Source of the DNA: Marseilla massiliensis
Lineage (GTDB): Bacteria > Bacteroidota > Bacteroidia > Bacteroidales > Bacteroidaceae
NCBI RefSeq assembly: GCF_016899955.1
Contig: NZ_JACJJL010000006.1
Location: 104,081 to 168,080 of the forward strand
Reading direction: 5' to 3'
DNA length: 64,000 bases
The position numbers and the translations under genes are program-made. Below the pieces are notes generated by a model. The model searched no databases and had not been told where the DNA came from. It worked only from the letters and a program-made list of their open reading frames with translations. Below, in pieces: positions 18,075 through 25,657 of the stretch (the stretch's first letter is position 1; every line of letters starts with the position of its first letter).

Positions 18075-19514
18075 TTACTCGTAGTGAGTGTCGAGATAGG
18101 TCACGTGGGTAACGAGATATTCCTCTACGCCGTGCTTTCCGTCGGCCCCTCCGATGCCGCTCTTCTTCACGCCGGCGTGGAATCCTTGCATGGCCTCGAA
18201 GTGTTCGCGGTTGATGTAGGTCTCGCCGAACTCAAGTCCGCGCGTCACCTTGGCAGCCGTGTCGATGTCTTTGGTGAACACCGACGATGCCAGTCCGTAC
18301 TCAACGTCGTTGGCCCATGCTATCACCTGGTCGGTATCTTCAAACTCAACGATGGGCAGCACCGGGCCGAACGTCTCTTCGTGTATGATGTCCATGTCCT
18401 GGGTGCAGTTGTCAAGCAGCGTGGCGGCATAGAAATATCCCTTGTCGCCCACGCGGTGGCCGCCGCAAAGCACCTTAGCCCCTTGCTTTATTGCATTTTC
18501 AACCTTGGCCTCAACGCTCTCCAGGGCGCGCTTCTCTACCAGCGGGCCCATGTCTACGGTGTGGTCTTTGCAGGGGTCGCCCACCTTCACGGCCTCAAAC
18601 TTGCGCAGCAGTATGTCGGTAAACTCCTTCTTGATGTCCTTGTGCACGTATACTCGCTCGGCATTGTTGCATATCTGTCCGTTGTTGCCTATGCGGCTGT
18701 CGAGTATCCATTGTGCCGAGGCTTCGAGGTCGGCGTCGGGGAATACTATTGCCGGTGCCTTGCCGCCAAGCTCGAGCGACACTTTGGTTATGTTGTTGGC
18801 GGCGGCTTTCATGATGCTCTCGCCTGCGCTCACGCTGCCAGTCACGCTCACGATGTCAACCTTGGGGCTTCCTGCCATTTCGTTGCCTATCACGCTGCCG
18901 CGGCCGGTCACGATGTTGATGACGCCTGCGGGCAGGCCCGACTCTTCAACCACGTGGGCGAATTCGGTGCAGTTCTCGGGTGTTATCTGCGACGGCTTGA
19001 TTACTATGGTGCACCCCGCTATGAGGGCGGAGCCGGCTTTGCGGGCGATGAGAAAGAACGGGAAGTTCCACGGCAGGATGCCTGCCACTACGCCTATGGG
19101 ACGCTTTGTCAGTATGATGGTTTCGCCTCGGCGGTCGCTCGGTATCACTTCGCCCTCGATGTGGCGCGCAAACGAGGCCATGTAGTCGAAGTAGTCGGCT
19201 GTCACATTAACCTCGGTCGTTGCCCAGCTGAGCGTTTTCCCTTGCTCGCGCATGATGATGTCGACGAACAGGTCTTTGCGTTTGCGTATGCCGTCAGCCA
19301 GCTTGCGCAGATACGCGGCCCGCTCGATTGCAGGTGTGGCTGCCCATGCTTTCTGTGCAGCACGTGCGGCGTCGAGGGCTTCGTTCACGTCTTCCACTGT
19401 GCCTTCCGGCTGGCGGCTTATCACCTCTTCGGTCGAGGGGTTCAACACTTCGATCCATTTGCCGGACCGACTCTCAACGAACTTGCCGTTGATGTACATT
19501 TTCAAATCTTTCAT
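18075..19514 (-). CDS. aldA: Lactaldehyde/aldehyde dehydrogenase (ALDH superfamily)
   Basis: A 479-residue enzyme of normal ALDH length. Visible motifs are PWNFPFFLIARKAGSALIAG, the NAD-binding block VSVTGSVSAGE, the general base region LELGGKAP, the catalytic Cys282 in GNNGQICNNAERV, and the C-terminal EETFGPVLPI. The closest pattern is AldA, which oxidises L-lactaldehyde to lactate using NAD. Lactaldehyde comes from rhamnulose- or fuculose-1-phosphate cleavage, which fits a neighbourhood that degrades rhamnose-containing pectin. Glycolaldehyde oxidation is also possible. A start five residues later (MYINGKF) is a possible alternative. Confidence 0.85.
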   Translation of the reverse strand: MKDLKMYINGKFVESRSGKWIEVLNPSTEEVISRQPEGTVEDVNEALDAARAAQKAWAATPAIERAAYLRKLADGIRKRKDLFVDIIMREQGKTLSWATTEVNVTADYFDYMASFARHIEGEVIPSDRRGETIILTKRPIGVVAGILPWNFPFFLIARKAGSALIAGCTIVIKPSQITPENCTEFAHVVEESGLPAGVINIVTGRGSVIGNEMAGSPKVDIVSVTGSVSAGESIMKAAANNITKVSLELGGKAPAIVFPDADLEASAQWILDSRIGNNGQICNNAERVYVHKDIKKEFTDILLRKFEAVKVGDPCKDHTVDMGPLVEKRALESVEAKVENAIKQGAKVLCGGHRVGDKGYFYAATLLDNCTQDMDIIHEETFGPVLPIVEFEDTDQVIAWANDVEYGLASSVFTKDIDTAAKVTRGLEFGETYINREHFEAMQGFHAGVKKSGIGGADGKHGVEEYLVTHVTYLDTHYE

Positions 19515-19580
19515 TTCTATTCTGTTTTAGGTAGATCTTTATTAGATGCATCTTATGAATGCGTAGCAAAAATAAATAAA

Positions 19581-19615
19581 AAAAAACGAGAATGGCAGTG
19601 CCGTTCTCGTTTTTT
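19581..19615 (-). terminator. Terminator after the desulfidase gene
   Basis: AAAAAACGAGAA (19581-19592) pairs with TTCTCGTTTTTT (19604-19615), with an inner GGC/GCC pair. It gives a U-rich tail in either direction. On the minus strand it lies about 30 bases after the desulfidase stop. Confidence 0.85.
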
Positions 19616-19643
19616 ATGATAATTTTGCGAATCGTTCCGCTTG

Positions 19644-20930
19644 TTAGCATTTGTGCGTCATGATGTCGAGCACCATGTTGTCGGTGGTCGCCATGGCGTC
19701 GGCACCGATGGAAGTCAGGTTGCGTATGCTCCTGTCGACGTCGTCGTCGATTATCCCTTCGGCGCTGCTGACGCACTTGCCCTCCATCGATAGCAGGGCG
19801 GAAAGCACGGCGGTAGACACACCCGACGATATCTTCAGCGAGCAGCTTGGCTTTGCCCCGTCGCAAATCATGCCCGTGATGTTGGCTATCATGTTCTTTA
19901 CCGAGTGGCATACGTGCTCATAGTTGCCGCCCATGAGGTAGGTTATGCCGCAGCTGCTGCCTATCGAGGCAACCACGCAACCGCACAGTGCCGACAGCTT
20001 TCCTAAGCTTTGCTTGATGTATATGGCCGTGAGGTGGCTCATGGTCAGCGCCCGGATGAGTTCCTCCTCGGTGTTTTCGTTCTCTGTCGCGTACACCGCT
20101 ACCGGGTTGGTGGCGCATATCCCCTGGTTGCCGCTGCCGCTGTTGCTCATCACCGGTATCATGGCGCCGCCCATGCGAGCGTCGCATGCCGAGGCCGTGC
20201 GGGCTATTATCTTCGAGAATATGCTCCGGCCGAAGATGCCCTGGCTCAGCGGGCGGTCGATGGTCTTGCCCAGGTTGTGGCCGTAATTGCCCTTTATGGC
20301 CTCGCTGGCAGCCTTCATGTTGTAGTCCTTGGTTTCGGTTATGAAGCTTATCTCTTCCACCGGGGCGGTGGTGGCAAAGTCGTATACGAGGCGCATGTTG
20401 AGCCTTATGTCTTCCTCTTCCTCGCCCGCGGTGGTGTCGGTGCGGTTGTCGAGCAGTGCCTTGCCGTCTTTGCCGAGGTAGACAAACGACGTGTGGCCGC
20501 CTGCGATGATGGCCGTCGACTCGCTCCCGGCGGCCTTGCAGCATACTTCGATGTACAGTTTCTCGGTGATGCCTTCCTTGAGTTTGATGTCGATATGCTT
20601 GCCGGCGATGTATTGCTTGCCTGCCTCGAGGGCTTCGGGCGTGAGGTCTTTGAGCACTTCGAGCTTGTAGTCGGACTTGCCTATCAGCGCCCCGAGGGCT
20701 ATGGCTATGGGCAGTCCTATCATGCCCGTGCCCGGTATGCCTACCCCCATGGCGTTTTTCAGGATGTTGGCACTAAGCAGCACGTTGATTGTTTCGGGCG
20801 TGCGCCCCAGTGTCTCGGCTGCCTTGGCTGTGCACAATGCCACCGCCATCGGTTCGGTGCAGCCTATGGCCGGTACCACTTCTTTGTGTATCAGCCTGAT
20901 AATTCGGTTTCTCGTGTCCTTGTCAAGCAT
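19644..20930 (-). CDS. cyuA: L-cysteine desulfidase (CyuA/UPF0597 family)
   Basis: A 428-residue protein with the family start IGCTEPMAVALCTAKAAE (Cys24), the central GNQGICATNPVAVY and the late MICDGAKPSCSLKI. These cysteines are the likely ligands of the iron-sulfur cluster that breaks L-cysteine into pyruvate, ammonia and sulfide. The length is normal. It lies 6 bases after the DsbD-like gene and is probably cotranscribed with it, linking thiol handling in the envelope with cysteine breakdown in the cytosol. L-serine dehydratase-like activity is the main alternative. Confidence 0.85.
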   Translation of the reverse strand: MLDKDTRNRIIRLIHKEVVPAIGCTEPMAVALCTAKAAETLGRTPETINVLLSANILKNAMGVGIPGTGMIGLPIAIALGALIGKSDYKLEVLKDLTPEALEAGKQYIAGKHIDIKLKEGITEKLYIEVCCKAAGSESTAIIAGGHTSFVYLGKDGKALLDNRTDTTAGEEEEDIRLNMRLVYDFATTAPVEEISFITETKDYNMKAASEAIKGNYGHNLGKTIDRPLSQGIFGRSIFSKIIARTASACDARMGGAMIPVMSNSGSGNQGICATNPVAVYATENENTEEELIRALTMSHLTAIYIKQSLGKLSALCGCVVASIGSSCGITYLMGGNYEHVCHSVKNMIANITGMICDGAKPSCSLKISSGVSTAVLSALLSMEGKCVSSAEGIIDDDVDRSIRNLTSIGADAMATTDNMVLDIMTHKC

Positions 20931-20936
20931 GGCGTT

Positions 20937-22961
20937 TCATCGTTTTGAGTAGTTTTCAAGGCCTTTCTTCAGGAAGTCTATGTACTCCTGCAGGTTCTCG
21001 TCGTACGACCGGCTGCCTGCCAGCGGCTTGCCGTTGTTGTCGAGCAGCACATAGAAGGGCTGCGTGTTGGCACCCACTTTGGTGCGTTGCAGGTAGCTCC
21101 ACTTGTCGCCCACGGTGCGAAGCGTGCGCTTCTGTCCGTTCTCCTCAACCTGGATGGGCTCCGGCAGTGGTGTCTTGTCGTCGACGTATAGCGATATCAG
21201 CACGTAGTCGTTGTTGAGCATGTCGGCCACTTTGGGGTCTGTCCATACGGCAGCCTCCATCTTTCGGCAGTTGACACAGCCGAAACCGGTGAAGTCTACC
21301 ATTACCGGCTTGCCCTGCGAGCGTGCTGCTGCCATGCCTTCATCGTAGTCGGTGTATTTGGCTTCAACCGATTCTTCGTGCAGGTTGAAGTCTTGCGTGT
21401 TCATCGGCGGGGCGAAGGCACTGATGGCTTTCAGCGGCGCGCCCCACAGTCCGGGCACCATGTAGATGGCGAAAGCAAGCGAAATCATGGCCAGGAAGAA
21501 CTGCGGCACGTTGGTGCGGTGCTCCGGGTCGTCGTGCGGAAACTTCAGCCAGCCCAGCAGGTAGATGCCCATCAGGCCGAAGATTACTATCCACAGGGCC
21601 ACGAACACTTCGCGGTCGAGTATGTGCCAGCCGTAGGCAAGGTCGGCAACCGAGAGGAACTTCAGGGCGAAAGCCAGTTCGATGAAGCCCAGCACCACCT
21701 TGACCACGTTCATCCACCCGCCAGACTTTGGTGCCGACTTGAGCAGGCTGGGGAACATGGCGAACAGTGTGAAGGGTATGGCAAGGGCGATTGCGAAGCC
21801 GAGCATGCCAAGGGTGGGGCCTACAATGCTGCCTTGGGTAGACACGGCCACGAGCAGGAAGCCGATGATGGGGCCTGTGCAAGAGAATGATACGAGCGTG
21901 AGCGTGAACGCCATGAGGAAGATGCTGAGCATGCCGCTCGTGTTTTCCGACTTCTGGTCAATCTTGTTGCTCCACGACGACGGCAGCGTTATCTCGAACG
22001 CCCCGAAGAACGAGGCGGCAAACACGATTAGGAGCAGGCAGAAGAATATGTTGAACACGGCGTTGGTAGACAGGGCGTTGAGCGCGCTTGCGCCGAAGAG
22101 CAGCGTCACCACAAGGCCCAGCAGCACGTAGATGACCACTATCGAGATGCCGTAGGTGACGGCTTCGCGTATGGCTTTAGAGCGGTCTTTGTTGCGTTTG
22201 AGGAAGAAACTTACCGTCATGGGGATGATTGGCCACACGCACGGGGTGAGCAGTGCGAGGAAGCCGCCCACTATTCCGGCCAGGAAGATGTATATCAGGG
22301 AGTTGTTCTGGGCGCCTTCGTCAAAGGCGTTGAGCTCGTCGATCACCGGCGCCCACAGCTCCTTGCCTTCCGTTTGCGACATTGCGGGGGCTGCGGCAGC
22401 GGTGTCGGCCTTGGCGGTGTCGGCCGGAGCGGCCTCAGCTGTGTCCGTGGCAGTCTCCTGGCCTGCCTTTTCCTCAGGCTCCTTGGCTTGCGCGGCGGCT
22501 GCCACTGCGGGCGACTTGCCCTTCTTTACAAGTGCCACCTGCGACGGGGGCAGGCACATCTCGTCGTTGCAAGCGCCGTATTCCAGGTAGCAGTCGATGT
22601 CGTATGTTGGTTTGGTGAAGCGTATCTTTTGCACAAACGTGGCGCTGCCTTCAAAGAAGCGCAGCTCCATGCCGAACATGTTGTCAAACTGTTTCACTTC
22701 CTTCCCGCGCGGTTGTAGCTTTCCTACGGTCTCGGCTCCGTCCATCTTGTTGGCGTTGAACGATGCCGAGATGGGGCCGTCGCTGCCCAGCTCGGTTGAA
22801 TAGAGATGCCAACCCTTGTCTATCTTTGCCGAGAAGACTATCTCGGCTTCGTCGCCACCGAGCATTTTCAACTGCGAGGTGAAGTGAACTGGGTCTACCA
22901 TCTGGGCCTTGATGGCTATGGCGACTCCCAGCATGATCATCAGTGATATGAGCTTCTTCAT
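20937..22961 (-). CDS. DsbD-family thiol:disulfide interchange protein
   Basis: A 674-residue membrane protein. A signal sequence (1-19) is followed by a periplasmic beta domain (about 25-150), an Ala/Lys/Thr-rich linker (about 155-205), about eight transmembrane helices (about 225-530, including FLALLTPCVWPIIPMTVSFFLKR and SFSCTGPIIGFLLV) and a C-terminal thioredoxin domain with Cys562-x-x-Cys565 in FGCVNCRKM. Cysteines in the two membrane motifs also match DsbD. The protein carries electrons from the cytosolic thioredoxin pool to the periplasm. It is the first gene of a likely operon with the desulfidase. Confidence 0.92.
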   Translation of the reverse strand: MKKLISLMIMLGVAIAIKAQMVDPVHFTSQLKMLGGDEAEIVFSAKIDKGWHLYSTELGSDGPISASFNANKMDGAETVGKLQPRGKEVKQFDNMFGMELRFFEGSATFVQKIRFTKPTYDIDCYLEYGACNDEMCLPPSQVALVKKGKSPAVAAAAQAKEPEEKAGQETATDTAEAAPADTAKADTAAAAPAMSQTEGKELWAPVIDELNAFDEGAQNNSLIYIFLAGIVGGFLALLTPCVWPIIPMTVSFFLKRNKDRSKAIREAVTYGISIVVIYVLLGLVVTLLFGASALNALSTNAVFNIFFCLLLIVFAASFFGAFEITLPSSWSNKIDQKSENTSGMLSIFLMAFTLTLVSFSCTGPIIGFLLVAVSTQGSIVGPTLGMLGFAIALAIPFTLFAMFPSLLKSAPKSGGWMNVVKVVLGFIELAFALKFLSVADLAYGWHILDREVFVALWIVIFGLMGIYLLGWLKFPHDDPEHRTNVPQFFLAMISLAFAIYMVPGLWGAPLKAISAFAPPMNTQDFNLHEESVEAKYTDYDEGMAAARSQGKPVMVDFTGFGCVNCRKMEAAVWTDPKVADMLNNDYVLISLYVDDKTPLPEPIQVEENGQKRTLRTVGDKWSYLQRTKVGANTQPFYVLLDNNGKPLAGSRSYDENLQEYIDFLKKGLENYSKR

Positions 22962-22987
22962 TTCTGTAGTGTTGATTTATTACGGTG

Positions 22988-22995
22988 CAAAATTA
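22988..22995 (-). promoter_or_regulatory. -7 box of the dsbD-cyuA operon
   Basis: On the minus strand this reads TAATTTTG, a full match to TAnnTTTG, about 27 bases before the DsbD ATG. No clear TTTG is visible at the standard distance. Confidence 0.5.
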
Positions 22996-23248
22996 ATAAA
23001 AATACTCTCAATTAATTGCAACAGTAGATAATTTATTTTATTTTTGCAGATAAAGAATGCGGTTGTCGGGCGGCTGTCTGCGTCGGTCTGCGTTGCGACG
23101 CCCGTTGGCCGGGCCGTCCGTCGGGGCTGTCGCATGTTTTGATAGGGCAGTGGCGGTTGCCGACTTTTGTAAAATTTGATTCATGTCAAGGCGGCCGCTG
23201 CTAACGGATTGGGCTGCAATGGGTTTCGGTCGTAGCCATTTTGCCTCG

Positions 23249-23358
23249 TCAAACGGCCTGTCTTGCATTCTCAAATGGCCCGTTCGGGCCTGTCAAACGG
23301 CCCATGTTGGAACGCGATGAGGCCCGATTGGTGATGCCGAACGGCTGATGTAAATATT
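23249..23358. repeat. 22-bp-phased palindromic array, locus 3
   Basis: Five units start at 23249, 23271, 23293, 23315 and 23337, exactly 22 bases apart. Three read TCAAAYGGCC and the last two keep only the GGCC/GGCT part. The array sits in the 540-base divergent gap between the DsbD gene and the AraC-type membrane regulator. No gene is visible in the gap. Confidence 0.75.
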
Positions 23359-23501
23359 TATTGTAGCAGAAACCGGCCCTCGGCAGCCGTTTTCGTGTGC
23401 TACAGGATTGTTCTGTTTGGGGTGTTGTCGGCATGCCGTTCCGTCGTGGCGGAATGAGTGCAAAAGCGCCACTCCGGGCAGGTTGATTTGTATATTAATT
23501 T

Positions 23502-25532
23502 ATGTATAGATGCAGGGCAGCGCTTGTGCGCAACAACTTGTTTGGTATATTGTCGGCCGTGGTGCTTGCCTTGGCGCCATTTCAGGCTGCGCATGGTGCG
23601 CGGGATGCCACCGATGCCACATATTACACGCTCAACACGGCAAACGGGTTGAGCAGCAACAGGGTGTTGCAGATGGCCCAGCTGGACGACGGGCGCATCG
23701 TGGTGTATTCCGGCAGTGGCATAGATGTCTACGACGGACAGCGGTTCACCCGTGCGCCGGTTGCCGACTCGGGATGGGTTGGCCTGCCGGCCTATGGCGG
23801 ACACACCCACCTTTACGTAGACTCAGGCGACATGTTGTGGATAAAGGAGCACAGGCGCATGACGTGCGTTGACTTGAGGCGCATGCGCCAATGCCGCGAT
23901 TTGGCCCGAAAGCTTGGCGATGATGTCGCCGACTTCTTTGTAGACTCCCGGCGCAGGCGGTGGGTGGTGAGGGCCGACAGCCTGTGCTTAGACGGCGGAA
24001 GGCTTGCCCTGGGGCTCCCGGCAGGTGCCGGCCGGCTGCAGGACATGGATGCCGTGGGAGGGGTGGTATATGCGTTTTTTGGCACCGGACGGGTTGTTGA
24101 ATACAGCGAAGACGGCAGGATGGTGCATGAGTGCACGCTATTCGCGGGCGACGAGTGGCGCGGTTACCGTCGCACGTCGCTCTTGGCCGCATGGCGCGAC
24201 TCGGTGTTTTACCAGGTGCGCACGGGCGGCCGGGGGTCGGTGTTGCTGGCTTACATGCTGGGTTCCAGGGCGTGGCGCACGGTGATGAAGGTGCCTACAC
24301 TGCTTCATACGCTCACAGTCACTCCTCAGGGGATAATCTATGCCACCTGCCCCAACGGCTTCTTGCGCATCGACCCGTCGACGGGCGAGTGCAGGCAGCA
24401 CCGTGAGCTCAGGCTGCCCGACGGGTCGATGCTTGCCACGGGCATCAACACAGTGTGCCTTGACCGCGAGGGTGGGGTGTGGCTCGGCACGTATGCCAGC
24501 GGCCTTCTGTACACTTCGCCCTACAGCGGATTGTTCGACACGTCGCCCGTCGACATACGCCTTACCCCGATTCTGGCCTCGGTCTACCTCAACGGCCGCG
24601 AGGTGGTGCCGGGGCGGAGCTATGGTGGCAGGGTGGTGCTCGACGTCACCCCGCCTTATGTTGACGATATAACCCTGTCGTATGGCCAGAACTCGGTTGC
24701 CTTCCGTTTCTCGACAATGAATTATGTGCGCCCGCGCAGCACATGTTACCGATACCGCTTTTCGGGCGACGGCGGCCGGTGGCACACGCTGACGGCCGAC
24801 TCTGCCCTCGGGCTTGTAGACGACCGTGGTGCTCTCTACCTGCCATTTGTGGGCCTTCCGCCCGGAAACTATGTGCTTGAGGTGATGGCTTCCACCGGCA
24901 CCGGGCAATGGCAGGGGGCCGAGGTGCGGCGTCTGGGGGTTAGGGTGCTGCCGCCATGGTGGGCCACTCCTGTGGCTCTATCCGCCTATGCAGTACTGGC
25001 CGTTGCGCTGTTGGCTGCCTCCTTTGTGGCTTACGGGCGCGTGGTAAGGCGTAAGACTGCCCGCCGTGCCCGTGAAGACGAGCTTATGCAGCGTGTCAAG
25101 ACGCTGGCCGAGCGCCTCAGCGCCTACGAGGGCGACGGGCGGGTGGTGCTGGGCGAGGGCAGCGGACAGTCTGACTGCCGGCAGCGCCTGACGCCGGCCG
25201 AGGCCGAGTTTGTCAGCCGTGTGACCGCCGTTGTAGAGCGTAACATCTCTACCCAGGGCTATTCGGTTGGGCAACTGGCAAGCGACTTGTGCATGGAGCG
25301 CACGGGGCTATACCGCAAGCTGACGGCCTTGCTCGACAAGTCGCCCGTGGCCTTCATACGGAGCATACGCCTCAGGCGCGCCGCAGAGATGCTGGCCGGC
25401 GGTGGCATGAGCGTTGCCGAGGTGGCCGAGGCCACGGGCTTCGGTTCCACGGGATATTTCAGCAAGTGTTTCCAGGCCGAGTTCGGGTGCCGCCCGTCAG
25501 ACTACCAGGCTGCCGGCAGGCGGCGTGACTGA
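23502..25532 (+). CDS. Membrane one-piece regulator: reg_prop/Y_Y_Y sensor fused to AraC HTH, no kinase
   Basis: A 676-residue protein. A signal peptide (about 1-32) is followed by beta-propeller-like repeats (about 35-345; LNTANGLSSNRVLQM and CLDREGGVWLGTYASGLLY are reg_prop-type), a Y_Y_Y domain (about 370-485), one transmembrane helix (about 486-513), a charged coiled-coil linker (about 515-560) and an AraC HTH pair (about 575-670). Hybrid two-component regulators of Bacteroidales glycan loci have the same ends but add a histidine kinase and a receiver domain and are twice as long. Both are absent here, and the propeller is short. It probably senses an oligosaccharide in the periplasm and acts directly on DNA from the membrane. 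The GH31 gene 125 bases downstream is the likely target. Confidence 0.82.
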   Translation: MYRCRAALVRNNLFGILSAVVLALAPFQAAHGARDATDATYYTLNTANGLSSNRVLQMAQLDDGRIVVYSGSGIDVYDGQRFTRAPVADSGWVGLPAYGGHTHLYVDSGDMLWIKEHRRMTCVDLRRMRQCRDLARKLGDDVADFFVDSRRRRWVVRADSLCLDGGRLALGLPAGAGRLQDMDAVGGVVYAFFGTGRVVEYSEDGRMVHECTLFAGDEWRGYRRTSLLAAWRDSVFYQVRTGGRGSVLLAYMLGSRAWRTVMKVPTLLHTLTVTPQGIIYATCPNGFLRIDPSTGECRQHRELRLPDGSMLATGINTVCLDREGGVWLGTYASGLLYTSPYSGLFDTSPVDIRLTPILASVYLNGREVVPGRSYGGRVVLDVTPPYVDDITLSYGQNSVAFRFSTMNYVRPRSTCYRYRFSGDGGRWHTLTADSALGLVDDRGALYLPFVGLPPGNYVLEVMASTGTGQWQGAEVRRLGVRVLPPWWATPVALSAYAVLAVALLAASFVAYGRVVRRKTARRAREDELMQRVKTLAERLSAYEGDGRVVLGEGSGQSDCRQRLTPAEAEFVSRVTAVVERNISTQGYSVGQLASDLCMERTGLYRKLTALLDKSPVAFIRSIRLRRAAEMLAGGGMSVAEVAEATGFGSTGYFSKCFQAEFGCRPSDYQAAGRRRD

Positions 25533-25576
25533 CGCCTTTTGGCGGGTTTTCAACATTTGCGCGCTTCGTGTCAACA

Positions 25577-25614
25577 TTTGTTTGCCGCCGTGTGGATGAT
25601 TTTGGCTATCTTTG
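25577..25614 (+). promoter_or_regulatory. Promoter of the GH31 gene
   Basis: TATCTTTG (25607-25614) matches the -7 consensus. Two tandem TTTG copies at 25577-25584 lie 22-26 bases upstream, slightly long. The ATG at 25658 is 43 bases downstream. Confidence 0.6.
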
Positions 25615-25657
25615 CAGCACCAAAAACATTGTTGCACATACAGACATATACATTGTT

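Noticed and set aside
18084..19619. 511-codon open frame on the plus strand opposite aldA
   Set aside because: Shadow of a full-length aldehyde dehydrogenase; low-complexity translation and no promoter.
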